A stretch of 64,000 nucleotides of DNA from JBMNFI01 sp050949225 (GTDB lineage Bacteria; Bacillota; Dehalobacteriia; UBA4068): assembly GCA_050949225.1 (NCBI GenBank), contig JBMNFI010000001.1, positions 124,001-188,000 of the forward strand, given 5' to 3'. The position numbers and the translations under genes were made by a program. Under the pieces are notes generated by a model that worked only from the letters and a program-made list of their open reading frames with translations, made no database searches and had not been told where the DNA came from. Below, in pieces: positions 7,888 through 16,159 of the stretch. Each line of letters begins with the position of its first letter. The stretch's first letter is position 1.

Positions 7888-8778
7888 ATGAAAAAAAGGT
7901 TTTTATTGGTAATGATTATGGTTGTGGCAATGGTGCTTTTAGCTGCTTGTGGAGGAGCTAATCAAACAGACTCAGAGGGTAAATTGACTGATATTTTGGG
8001 TAATCAGTTGACGGTGGAAAAACCCTATACTAAGATTATTTCACTTTCACCGGCAGCCACAGAAATTTTGTATGCGATTGACGCAGATGAGGTTTTATTG
8101 GCTAATACCACTTTTTGTAACTATCCTGAGGATGCCGACAAAAAACCTAAAATCGGTGATTTTTCTAACCCCAATATCGAATTGATTTTAGAATACGAGC
8201 CGGATTTAGTGGTGACTGCTGCCGGGGTGCAAGAGGAAATCTTAAATAAATTTAAAGAATTAAATATTGAAGTTTTTTGTCTGGATGCACATAACATTGA
8301 TGATGTCTTGAAAAATATTGAGATGGCCGGAATTATTACCGGTAAAGAAACGGAAGCGGCCACAGTAGTGAAAAAAATGAATGATTCTCTTGACCAAGTG
8401 GCAGAGAAAACAGCCAAAATCAATGAAAAACCTACTGTGTTTGTAGAAATCTGGGACGAGCCTTTAATGACTGCCGGAGCAACTTCTTTTACCAATGATA
8501 TTATCGAGCGTGCTGGCGGTATTAATATTGCAGCGGACGTGGATTCGGAATTTCCTGAATATTCTAAGGAAACCTTGTTGGAAAAGGATCCTGATATTTA
8601 TATTTTGTTGGGTCATGATAAGCAAGTCAATAATGTTGGTAAACGAGCAGGTTTTGAGGTTTTGCAAGCGGTTAAAAATGAGCGAGTTTTTATTGCCGAA
8701 GATGATTTGTTGACGATTTGCGGACCGCGTGTCGTTGATGGAGTGGAAATGCTTTATAATTATTTTTATGGTGAATAA
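7888..8778 (+). CDS. btuF: Cobalamin (or corrinoid/siderophore) ABC importer, substrate-binding lipoprotein
   Basis: A 296-residue periplasmic-binding-type lipoprotein of the helical-backbone metal/cobalamin receptor superfamily. It has a signal peptide with a lipobox (LLAAC, Cys21), then TDILGNQLTVEKPYTKIISL and SLSPAATEILYAIDADE typical of BtuF/FhuD-like receptors. The start at 7888 was chosen because GAGGAGG lies just before it and it begins the signal peptide; an in-frame ATG at 7849 falls in the T-run of the terminator and would spoil the signal sequence. The substrate is inferred as cobalamin from the upstream cobalamin riboswitch. The gene is followed 3 nt later by the permease. Confidence 0.88.
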   Translation: MKKRFLLVMIMVVAMVLLAACGGANQTDSEGKLTDILGNQLTVEKPYTKIISLSPAATEILYAIDADEVLLANTTFCNYPEDADKKPKIGDFSNPNIELILEYEPDLVVTAAGVQEEILNKFKELNIEVFCLDAHNIDDVLKNIEMAGIITGKETEAATVVKKMNDSLDQVAEKTAKINEKPTVFVEIWDEPLMTAGATSFTNDIIERAGGINIAADVDSEFPEYSKETLLEKDPDIYILLGHDKQVNNVGKRAGFEVLQAVKNERVFIAEDDLLTICGPRVVDGVEMLYNYFYGE

Positions 8779-8781
8779 TTA

Positions 8782-9792
8782 ATGTTTAAAAAGAAAAGAT
8801 TTTTATATATGGGTTTTCTCTTATTGCCGATTTTAGGTGTATGGACGGTAGGGGTGGGGGCTGCTGATATTGGAATGATCAAAAGCTGGCAGATTATTTT
8901 AGGGCATTTGGGATTATTGTCGTACCAGCCGACCGCTGCAGAAGATGCCATAATTTGGTCTCTGCGTTTACCAAGAGTGATTTTAGCGATGACGGTGGGC
9001 GGTGGTTTAGCGGTTTGCGGTGGTGTTTTACAGACATTTTTTCGTAATGCTTTGGCTGATCCCTATATCATCGGTGTTTCTTCTGGTGCGGCTTTAGGTT
9101 CTAGTATTGCAGTGGCCTTTGCCGGTAGTTTGGGGCTTTTCACCAGACCACTTTTGGCCTTTATCTTTTCTTTTATGACAGTATTAGTTGTTTATGGTAT
9201 CAGCCGCAGAAATCAGCATGTTTCCAGTACGACTTTACTTTTGGTGGGGGTAGCGCTGGCGAGCTTCTTAACCTCTATTATGACATTTATTCTGATCTAT
9301 AATCCGAAACATATCAGTAATATGTATTTTTGGCTTTTGGGCAGTTTAAGTACGGCCTCTTGGCTTAATCTACTTATTGTGCTGCCATTAATCATAGTTG
9401 GTGTGGTTATTTTAATCTCCTTTTCACGCTATCTGAATGCTATGCTTTTTGGTTCGATAACGGCCCAACATCTGGGTGTACCGGTGGAAACAGTAAAAAA
9501 GCTAATCCTGTTCTTAACGGCTTTAGTCGTGGCAGGTTGTGTGGCAGCTTGTGGTCCGATTGGTTTTGTGGGTTTGATTATTCCCCATGTTGTGAGACTC
9601 ATTACCGGGCCTGATAATAGTATTTTACTGCCTGTTTCTTTTTGGCTGGGGGCGCTTTTCCTTTTGTTTGCCGACACGGCGGCTCGCACACTGTTTGCGC
9701 CTTTAGAGATACCGATTGGTGCAATTACCGCCATTTGCGGAGCGCCGTTTTTCATCTATCTGGTTAAACGACGGAAATTTAATAACTATTAG
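8782..9792 (+). CDS. btuC: Cobalamin-type ABC importer permease (FecCD/BtuC family)
   Basis: A 336-residue polytopic membrane protein of the BtuC/FecCD family, with about ten hydrophobic segments. The conserved block LRLPRVILAMTVGGGLAVCG is followed by FRNALADPYIIGVSSGAALG, and the cytoplasmic coupling loop GPIGFVGLIIPHVVR contacts the ATPase. It begins 3 nt after btuF and is followed 8 nt later by the ATPase gene, so the three form one transport operon under the riboswitch. The length matches the family. Substrate specificity is inferred from the riboswitch. Confidence 0.92.
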   Translation: MFKKKRFLYMGFLLLPILGVWTVGVGAADIGMIKSWQIILGHLGLLSYQPTAAEDAIIWSLRLPRVILAMTVGGGLAVCGGVLQTFFRNALADPYIIGVSSGAALGSSIAVAFAGSLGLFTRPLLAFIFSFMTVLVVYGISRRNQHVSSTTLLLVGVALASFLTSIMTFILIYNPKHISNMYFWLLGSLSTASWLNLLIVLPLIIVGVVILISFSRYLNAMLFGSITAQHLGVPVETVKKLILFLTALVVAGCVAACGPIGFVGLIIPHVVRLITGPDNSILLPVSFWLGALFLLFADTAARTLFAPLEIPIGAITAICGAPFFIYLVKRRKFNNY

Positions 9793-9800
9793 AGGTTTTT

Positions 9801-10568
9801 ATGGCATTTTTGATTAGCAAACAAATCAATTTTTCTTACGATGAGAGGCAGATTTTAAAAAACATCTCTTTTGAGATCAAAAAAGGCGACTTTGTTGTTT
9901 TGGCGGGACCTAATGGTTGCGGTAAGACCACACTTTTGTATAATATTTCTGCAGCGTTAAAACCCCAAAGTGGCCAAATACTGCTCAATGGTCTTAATAC
10001 AGCTAAAATTTCCCCTCAGGAGCTTAGTCGCAGTTTGGCTTTTGTCAGTCAGGCAGAGGACATTTCTTTTGACTTTACAGCCGAAGAGGTGGTACGTCTG
10101 GGGCGGCTGCCGCATTTGGGTTTTTCCGGTCGTGAAACAGAACATGATTTTGAAATCGTCAAAAAATCTTTGATTTTGACCTCCTCCTGGTATTTAAAGG
10201 AGCGTTTTATTACCGAGCTATCCGGTGGTGAAAGACAGCGAGTCATGGTCTCAAGAGCATTAGCGCAAGAGCCACAGTTGTTATTATTAGATGAGCCGAC
10301 CAGTCATTTGGATATCCATCATCAGTTGGAATTGATGCAAATTTTGCAAAAATTGAATTCTGAGGGTATGACGATTATTGCGGCACTGCATGATTTGAAT
10401 CTAGCTTTGCGTTTTGCCCAAAAGGTTCTTTTATTGCTTGATGGCCGCATCATTGCTGATGGTTCTCCTTTAGAGGTATTAAGCCGGCAAAATATTAAAC
10501 GGGTTTATGGTGTAGATATGCAGCTGGTAAAAAATTGTAGGGGCATTAACAATCTGGTTCCACTTTAA
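9801..10568 (+). CDS. btuD: Cobalamin-type ABC importer ATP-binding protein
   Basis: A 255-residue ABC ATPase. Walker A is GPNGCGKTT (residues 36-44), the signature is LSGGERQRV, Walker B is LLLLDEPT with the D-loop SHLD, and the H-loop His is in AALHDLNLALRFA. It resembles FepC/BtuD-type ATPases of the iron-siderophore and cobalamin group. It is the last gene of the btuFCD unit and is followed by a hairpin with a T-run. Energises uptake through BtuC. Confidence 0.92.
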   Translation: MAFLISKQINFSYDERQILKNISFEIKKGDFVVLAGPNGCGKTTLLYNISAALKPQSGQILLNGLNTAKISPQELSRSLAFVSQAEDISFDFTAEEVVRLGRLPHLGFSGRETEHDFEIVKKSLILTSSWYLKERFITELSGGERQRVMVSRALAQEPQLLLLDEPTSHLDIHHQLELMQILQKLNSEGMTIIAALHDLNLALRFAQKVLLLLDGRIIADGSPLEVLSRQNIKRVYGVDMQLVKNCRGINNLVPL

Positions 10569-10584
10569 TTTTATAAGTATTAAA

Positions 10585-10628
10585 ATCCCTCCTTTTGTTG
10601 ATATTAAGAATAAAGGGGGGATTTTTTT
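10585..10628 (+). terminator. Terminator of btuFCD that contains the next gene's ribosome binding site
   Basis: Left arm AATCCCTCCTTT (10584-10595) pairs with AAAGGGGGGATT (10612-10623), loop about 16 nt, followed by a T7 run (10622-10628). The right arm is the only plausible ribosome binding site of the PBP gene, whose TTG start lies at 10627 at the end of the T-run. Confidence 0.75.
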
Positions 10629-12258
10629 GTCCCGAAAAATATTTAGATTTGCAGTCATTATGTTATTATTATTGGTAGTTTTAGGAGGCAGATTAGGCTG
10701 GGTTTCTTTGATCGAATCCGATAATCTATCGGAAAAAGCTTTAAGTCAATCAACACGCACCTTAGATTATTACCAGTATGCTCGTGGTGATTTTCTGGAT
10801 ACTTATGGGCGGAAAATAACCAATAATGAGGCCACTTGTTGCATCATTTTTCCGGTTATGCTGACCGACACTCATGAGGCAGCGATTAGTTTATCGCAAA
10901 TTTGTGATCTTCCGGAAAAAAAATTGCGGAGCAGACTTGCGCAAGCCCAAAAAGAAAGGCGTGCGCCTTTTTGCTTGATAGCAAATTTATCGTCTGCGGA
11001 AGCTGTTGCAATTGAAGAGGTCGATTTACCTGGTGTTTTTACAGTGGTGATGGCTCCCCGTTATCCTAAAAGTGGTGGAGCGGCACATCTTTTAGGTTTT
11101 GTGGCAGAAGGAGAGATTCCCCATGTTTATGCGGGAAAATCAGGTTTGGAAAAACAATATGATTCCTATTTAACAGGTCGTTTATCCCCGCAAGTGGCTA
11201 TCATGGTTGATGATCAGGGGCGGGAAATTTTAGGACGAGGTTTTCGTTTATTAAATCCCAAGGGTCATGATACCTCGGCGAATGTGAAATTAACCCTGAA
11301 TGCGGACTATCAGTTGAAGGTAGAAGAGGCTATGCTTGATACGAGTGGGGCGGCGGTAATTTTAGATGTGAATAGCGGTGATATTCTGGCGCTTTGTTCC
11401 ACACCCTTTATGGATCCTTATATGTTAGAGGAGCCGATTAATGATGATGTTTTTATTAATAAAGCTTTTGCATCCTATCCTCCTGCTTCAACTTTTAAAA
11501 TTGTGGTGACGGCGGCGGCTTTGGCTGAAGGGCTTGAGACGCCTACTAATTTTAATTGTCAGGGCAGTTATCTATTACCTCATGGACAGATTATGAATTG
11601 CTGGTTAGAAAAGGGGCATGGACTGCAGAATATTGACCAAGCTTTAGCCAATTCCTGCAATCCTTATTTTGCTGCTCTTGGCCTGCAGGTGGGTGGGGAT
11701 AATCTTAAAAAATATGGCGAGCTTTTAGGTCTCTCGGAACAAAAAATTCTGGGATACGAGACTGCTGATACAATACACATCGATTTTAACAGTGCAGTGG
11801 CCGGTGACGTTGTTAATGCTTCAATCGGCGAAAAAGGCATACGTGTTAGTCCACTGATGATTGCACGCTTATTGGCGGTTTGCGGTAATAAGGGTAAGCT
11901 GGTGACACCACGCCTGGTTAAACAGGTGATACATTCAGATGGCAAAGTTTTAGAAACTGTATCCACACTGCCGCCTCAACAGGTGATAGAGGCACAGCAT
12001 GCGGAGAAAATCAAAAAGATGCTGAGGTTGGCCGTTGTTGAAGGCACAGCTCAAAATGCCGCCGCTACTTTAGTAGAAACAGCAGCCAAGACAGGTACCT
12101 CGCAGCACCAGGGAGTTTGGTTTGCCGGTTTGGTGCCCGCCGATGAGCCGCGCTGGTCGATAGTTATCTATTTAGAAAATGCCACAGCCGGAGGTCAGGA
12201 GGGAGCGGCTGTTTTTACAGAGATCGTTAATGAGTTGGCTATTTTAGACAATTTATAG
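10627..12258 (+). CDS. Class B penicillin-binding protein (peptidoglycan transpeptidase)
   Basis: A 543-residue class B PBP. One N-terminal membrane anchor (about residues 6-26) is followed by a dimerisation/linker region and a transpeptidase domain with all three active-site motifs: STFK (288-291), SCN (343-345) and KTG (488-490). It cross-links peptidoglycan outside the membrane. At 543 residues it is short and lacks PASTA domains, so it resembles PbpA/SpoVD-like short forms rather than PBP2x. Which one it is (elongation, division or spore cortex) cannot be decided; adjacency to sigK hints at sporulation but is weak evidence. The start is a TTG at 10627 spaced 6 nt from AAAGGGGGG. An ATG at 10660 lies inside the membrane segment and has no ribosome binding site. 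Confidence 0.88.
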   Translation: MSRKIFRFAVIMLLLLVVLGGRLGWVSLIESDNLSEKALSQSTRTLDYYQYARGDFLDTYGRKITNNEATCCIIFPVMLTDTHEAAISLSQICDLPEKKLRSRLAQAQKERRAPFCLIANLSSAEAVAIEEVDLPGVFTVVMAPRYPKSGGAAHLLGFVAEGEIPHVYAGKSGLEKQYDSYLTGRLSPQVAIMVDDQGREILGRGFRLLNPKGHDTSANVKLTLNADYQLKVEEAMLDTSGAAVILDVNSGDILALCSTPFMDPYMLEEPINDDVFINKAFASYPPASTFKIVVTAAALAEGLETPTNFNCQGSYLLPHGQIMNCWLEKGHGLQNIDQALANSCNPYFAALGLQVGGDNLKKYGELLGLSEQKILGYETADTIHIDFNSAVAGDVVNASIGEKGIRVSPLMIARLLAVCGNKGKLVTPRLVKQVIHSDGKVLETVSTLPPQQVIEAQHAEKIKKMLRLAVVEGTAQNAAATLVETAAKTGTSQHQGVWFAGLVPADEPRWSIVIYLENATAGGQEGAAVFTEIVNELAILDNL

Positions 12259-12382
12259 AGAATTTATAAAAAGCTGGCACTTTATTACCGTAAAATCACT
12301 GGATATAATAGGTAAAATATATTATAATTTAGTAGTTAGCATAAAGTAAATTTTCCCCAAAAAATAACTCTTGCCTGCAAGC

Positions 12383-12410
12383 ACTATGCCCAAACCTATT
12401 GCATAAGATA
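12383..12410 (+). promoter_or_regulatory. Candidate sigma-K-type promoter before sigK
   Basis: AC (12383-12384), a 17-nt spacer, then CATAAGATA (12402-12410), which fits the B. subtilis sigma-K pattern AC-N17-CATAnnnTA. The ATG is 39 nt downstream of the -10 start. The same CATAAGATA is found exactly 39 nt before spoIVB. Autoregulation of sigK is known in Bacillus. Confidence 0.5.
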
Positions 12411-12440
12411 AATCAATGACGCAAAAGGCAGGGGTGAGTT

Positions 12441-13157
12441 ATGAATATAAGATGGAATGGACCCACCTTGAGGGTATTTTGGGCGCATGATGCTGCAATA
12501 TGTTTTATAGCTTATTTAAATAACAATGTCTTTCCTGCTCTTTTATCCGAAGAAGAGGAAAGAAAAAATCTCTTACTATGGGAAGAAGGCGATCTGGAGG
12601 CAAGAAATATTCTGATTGAACATAACTTGCGTCTGGTGGCTCATATTTGTAAAAAATTTGAGAATACCGGCTCGGATAAAGATGATTTGATTTCCATTGG
12701 TACCATTGGTTTAATTAAAGGAATCAATACTTTTAAGGTTTCACGCGGCACAAGACTTTCAACCTATACGGCACGCTGTATTGAAAATGAGATTTTGATG
12801 CATTTACGTGCCAAGAAGAACAGTAAAGGTGAAATATTGCTGCAGGATCCTATTGGCACTGATAAAGAGGGTAATGAGGTCACTTTGTTGGAGCTTTTGG
12901 GAACATCAGGAGAGGAAATATCCGAAAATGTTGAGCAAAAGGAAGAACATGCTGAACTGTGGCAGCTTTTGCAAAGGCTTTCGGAAAGGGAAAAATATGT
13001 TCTTTGTATGCGTTACGGCTTGGGAAATCAGGAGCCAAAAACTCAAAGAGAGATTGCCAAAAATCTGGGGATTTCTCGTTCTTATGTGTCGAGAATAGAA
13101 AAAAAAGCGATCAATAAACTAACAAAAGAGCTGGATAATAGTAGACTCAAGAGGTGA
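12441..13157 (+). CDS. sigK: Sporulation RNA polymerase sigma factor SigK
   Basis: A 238-residue sigma-70 family factor that directs late mother-cell transcription during sporulation. Region 2 is nearly diagnostic for SigK: ARNILIEHNLRLVAHICKKF, then DLISIGTIGLIKGI and STYTARCIENEILMHLRA. Region 4 ends with TQREIAKNLGISRSYVSRIE. The reading frame is continuous, so there is no skin-type interrupting element. Residues 1-35, including hydrophobic FIAYLNNNVFPALLSEEEE, resemble the pro-sequence of pro-SigK, though the first 20 residues are unlike Bacillus. Start 12441 has GGCAGGGGTGAG as ribosome binding site. The usual processing protease gene spoIVFB is not in this window. Confidence 0.93.
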   Translation: MNIRWNGPTLRVFWAHDAAICFIAYLNNNVFPALLSEEEERKNLLLWEEGDLEARNILIEHNLRLVAHICKKFENTGSDKDDLISIGTIGLIKGINTFKVSRGTRLSTYTARCIENEILMHLRAKKNSKGEILLQDPIGTDKEGNEVTLLELLGTSGEEISENVEQKEEHAELWQLLQRLSEREKYVLCMRYGLGNQEPKTQREIAKNLGISRSYVSRIEKKAINKLTKELDNSRLKR

Positions 13158-13160
13158 AAA

Positions 13161-14180
13161 ATGTCAGAAGTATTATTAAAGAGCTATCGTGGTGAGCTGG
13201 CGGAAAATATGGTGCGCGGCGATCTTGCTATAGTTAATAACAGAGGACAACTGATGGCCTTTTGCGGCAATCCACATAAAGTTACATATATGCGCAGTGC
13301 CGCTAAACCTTTGCAGGTTTTGGTGGGTCTGGATCATGATATTGTCAATTACTATGGCTTATCACAGCAGGAGCTGGCGATATTATGCGCTTCACACAGT
13401 GGAGAACCTTTTCATGTAGAGGCGGTGGAGTCCATCTTAGCTAAAATAGGTCTTTCTGAGGATGATTTAGCCTGTGGTAAGGATTACTCTTGTAATCGGC
13501 AAATTAAAACCCGGATGCTTGCTCAAAATCTTTCTCGGCGGAAGATTTTCAACAACTGTTCCGGCAAGCATAGTTTAATGCTGGCCGTGTGCCGTAAAAA
13601 AGGTTGGAGCATCAAGGATTATTATCTACCTAATCATCCCTTACAGCAGGCCATTTTGAGTAAAATTGCTGCTTTAACAGAGATGGACAAGCAACAGATC
13701 ATTATAGGAATTGATGGCTGCGGAGTGCCGGTTTTTGCATTGCCGCTTTATCGGATGGCTCTTTCTTATGCTAAGCTGGCTAATCCTCAATTGATGCCGC
13801 AAGAGGCGGCGGCTATTAGACAGGTTACGGCTGCTATGACTGCCTATCCTCAAATGATTGCCGGCAGCGGTGAATTTTGTTCAGCTTTGATGTCTGCTAC
13901 CGGTGGTCGTATTTTAGGGAAAAAAGGTGCGGATGGTATTTATTGCAGTGCGGTTTTGGGAGGATTGGCTGTTGCTGTGAAAATTGAGGATGGAAATATG
14001 CAGGCATTGCCGCCCGTAATGATGAATATATATAAGCAATTAGACATCTTGACGGCAGCGGAAAAAAAGGTCTTGACTAAATTTACCTCTTGGGATAACA
14101 TCAACTGTCAGGGTGAAGTTGTTGGTCAAACAATAGCTGATTTTACTTTAAAAGCCTTTTCATCATCAGCGTCTAAATAA
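13161..14180 (+). CDS. L-asparaginase II family protein
   Basis: A 339-residue protein of the Rhizobium-etli-type asparaginase II family (PF06089), unrelated to E. coli AnsA/AnsB. Recognisable blocks are YMRSAAKPLQVLVGL near the N-terminus, LAILCASHSGEPFHVEAV, NNCSGKHSLMLAVCR and IGIDGCGVPVFALPL. Members hydrolyse asparagine to aspartate and ammonia, with conserved Cys and Ser-Lys pairs at the active site. It begins 3 nt after sigK and is probably co-transcribed with it and with the following genes. A C-terminal tail rich in Ser follows the domain. The physiological role is not clear from context. Confidence 0.85.
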   Translation: MSEVLLKSYRGELAENMVRGDLAIVNNRGQLMAFCGNPHKVTYMRSAAKPLQVLVGLDHDIVNYYGLSQQELAILCASHSGEPFHVEAVESILAKIGLSEDDLACGKDYSCNRQIKTRMLAQNLSRRKIFNNCSGKHSLMLAVCRKKGWSIKDYYLPNHPLQQAILSKIAALTEMDKQQIIIGIDGCGVPVFALPLYRMALSYAKLANPQLMPQEAAAIRQVTAAMTAYPQMIAGSGEFCSALMSATGGRILGKKGADGIYCSAVLGGLAVAVKIEDGNMQALPPVMMNIYKQLDILTAAEKKVLTKFTSWDNINCQGEVVGQTIADFTLKAFSSSASK

Positions 14181-14197
14181 CAGTTGCAGGAGAATTT

Positions 14198-14740
14198 ATG
14201 TTTAAAAGATTTACACCTGATTTATTTGTGAAAACTATCTATGATATACCTTTAGAGAGGCTGCGCGAAATGGGTATTCGCGGGCTTATTTTTGATTTGG
14301 ATAATACTATTACTATGCATGATCAATTAGAGATTTCCTCCCGTGCGCTGAAATGGTTTAAAACATTAAAGGAGCAGGGCTTTAAAGTTTGCATCCTTTC
14401 TAATAACAGCGGCGGACGGGTTAAAGAATCTGCCGATATTATGGGTATTGAATGCGTGTCCAGGGCAAAAAAACCACGACGGCAGGGTTTTTACAGAGCT
14501 TTTGAGACTTTGGGAACCAAGCCGCAAGAGACGGCCATGGTCGGAGATCAATTATTCACTGATATTTGGGGGGGTAACAGAGCCGGTGTCTTTACGATTT
14601 TAGTAGAGCCGATTAGCAGTAAAGAGATGTGGGGCATCAAATATGTGTCCAGAAATTTTGAAAGAATTATTTGGCCGGCAGTAAAGCGAAATTTAATGAA
14701 AAACCCCCAAACAACAGTTAATCTTCTGGAAAAGGAGTAG
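14198..14740 (+). CDS. yqeG: YqeG-family HAD phosphatase
   Basis: A 180-residue HAD superfamily subfamily IIIA phosphatase of the YqeG type. Motif I is LIFDLDNT with the nucleophile Asp, motif II is CILSNNSGG, and motif III is MVGDQLFTDIWGG. The N-terminal TPDLFVKTIYDI is typical of YqeG. These proteins resemble phosphatidylglycerophosphate phosphatases (the yeast Gep4 family), so a role in phosphatidylglycerol synthesis is plausible but unproven. It is 17 nt after the asparaginase gene and 8 nt before the cyclodeaminase-like gene. Confidence 0.88.
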   Translation: MFKRFTPDLFVKTIYDIPLERLREMGIRGLIFDLDNTITMHDQLEISSRALKWFKTLKEQGFKVCILSNNSGGRVKESADIMGIECVSRAKKPRRQGFYRAFETLGTKPQETAMVGDQLFTDIWGGNRAGVFTILVEPISSKEMWGIKYVSRNFERIIWPAVKRNLMKNPQTTVNLLEKE

Positions 14741-14748
14741 ATGGAAAA

Positions 14749-15384
14749 ATGACAGATATGATGGATTTAAGTTGCCGTAATTTTATGGACAAGCTTTCCG
14801 GCCCTGATCCCACACCCGGTGGGGGCGGTGCGTCCGCTTTGGGCGGAGCCTTGGGAATAGGTTTGGCTAATATGGTTTCCAGCTTGACGGTAGGTAAAGA
14901 AAAATATGCCGATGTTGAAGATGAAATGCAAGGTTTGCTTAAAAAGGGTTTAACTTTACAAAAAGAGTTGCTAGATCTGGTGCAAGAGGATGCCAAAGTT
15001 TTTAGTGTGCTGGCAGGGGTCTATGCCTATAAAGCGGAAACGGATCAGGAAAAGAGCCATAAAAAAGAGCTTTTGAGTCAAGCCTCTATTAACGCTACTA
15101 AAGTGCCGCTGGCAATCGCAGAAAAGGTTTTTGAGGCAATGAAATTGACAAGAACGGTTGCCGGCATTGGTAATAAACTTGTTATTTCTGATGCGGCCTG
15201 TGCAATCCTTTTTTTGCATGCTGCTTTGGCGGCTGCCGGATTTAATATCATGATTAATTTACCTCATATTTTGGATCAAAAATTTGTCCAAAAAACTCAG
15301 GATAGTTTAGGTTTGTTTTTACACGATGGAGAAGTGATCATGAAGCATACTATGACTTTTATCGAAGATCGCATGAAAGGTTAA
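14749..15384 (+). CDS. Cyclodeaminase/cyclohydrolase family protein (FTCD-C-like)
   Basis: A 211-residue all-helical protein matching the formiminotetrahydrofolate cyclodeaminase domain (FTCD_C, PF04961). The N-terminal glycine-rich segment PDPTPGGGGASALGGALG and the following MVSSLTVGKEKY are characteristic, and the C-terminal half carries ILFLHAALAAAGFNIMINL. Family members act on one-carbon-loaded tetrahydrofolate (5-formimino- or 5,10-methenyl-THF). No formiminotransferase is fused or adjacent. It sits before pyrK-pyrD, in a run of closely spaced genes. Confidence 0.85.
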   Translation: MTDMMDLSCRNFMDKLSGPDPTPGGGGASALGGALGIGLANMVSSLTVGKEKYADVEDEMQGLLKKGLTLQKELLDLVQEDAKVFSVLAGVYAYKAETDQEKSHKKELLSQASINATKVPLAIAEKVFEAMKLTRTVAGIGNKLVISDAACAILFLHAALAAAGFNIMINLPHILDQKFVQKTQDSLGLFLHDGEVIMKHTMTFIEDRMKG

Positions 15385-15394
15385 AAGGTGTAAA

Positions 15395-16159
15395 ATGATC
15401 ATTGAAAACTGTTTAATTACCGCTAATCAGCAATTAAATAAAGATAACTACCAAATGGAGCTGCAGGCACCGCAAATTGCAAAGGCGGCTGCCTTTGGGC
15501 AGTTTATTATGCTTAAAACCAGTGAGACCTATGATCCTTTTCTTAAAAGACCGATGGGTATCAGTTCCGTTTTCGATGAGCGAATTCGCTTTATTTATTG
15601 TTTAAAGGGGCGAGGTACGGAGCTTTTGTCACAAATGCTTCCGGGATCCTTAATGGAAGTAATGGGACCAATAGGTAATGGTTGGAGTATTCCTCAAAAG
15701 GCTCAAAAGGTGCTTGTGGTTGCCGGTGGTGTGGGAATAGCTCCTCTTTTGGATTTAGTAAAACACTTTTTTCAACATAAAGTTGCATGTACTTGTTTAT
15801 GGGGACTTCAAGATAAAGAACAGCTTTTTAAAGTTGAAGAGTTGAAGCTGTGGTCTGATTTGCAAGTGGTGACAGAGGATGGCAGCTGCGGAGAAAAGGG
15901 CTATGTGACTTTGCTTTTACCAGAAGAGCCTTCTTATGATATGGTCTATTGCTGTGGTCCGCAACCTTTAATGGCTAAGGTCGCAGAGTGGGCAGAAAAA
16001 AAGCAGCAGCCTTGTCAGGTTTCTTTGGGTGAACGTATGGGTTGTGGCGTCGGCACTTGTATGGGTTGTGTTTGCAAAATCAAGGAAGGGGATCATCAGT
16101 CCTACAAAAGGGTTTGTTGTGACGGCCCGGTTTTTGATAGTCGGGAGGTGATCTTTTAA
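15395..16159 (+). CDS. pyrK: Dihydroorotate dehydrogenase B, electron transfer subunit
   Basis: A 254-residue PyrK, which couples dihydroorotate oxidation in PyrDB to NAD+ through FAD and a 2Fe-2S cluster. The FAD-binding beta barrel contains KRPMGISSV, the NAD domain starts with VLVVAGGVGIAPLLDLV, and the C-terminal cluster ligands are in CGVGTCMGCVCKI plus RVCCDGPVF. It overlaps pyrD by one base at 16159 and clearly forms a complex with it. Role: fourth step of pyrimidine synthesis at the cytoplasmic face. Confidence 0.95.
   Translation: MIIENCLITANQQLNKDNYQMELQAPQIAKAAAFGQFIMLKTSETYDPFLKRPMGISSVFDERIRFIYCLKGRGTELLSQMLPGSLMEVMGPIGNGWSIPQKAQKVLVVAGGVGIAPLLDLVKHFFQHKVACTCLWGLQDKEQLFKVEELKLWSDLQVVTEDGSCGEKGYVTLLLPEEPSYDMVYCCGPQPLMAKVAEWAEKKQQPCQVSLGERMGCGVGTCMGCVCKIKEGDHQSYKRVCCDGPVFDSREVIF

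Noticed and set aside
12441..13157. sigK interrupted by a skin-type element
   Set aside because: The reading frame is continuous through regions 2 to 4; no recombinase gene is near.
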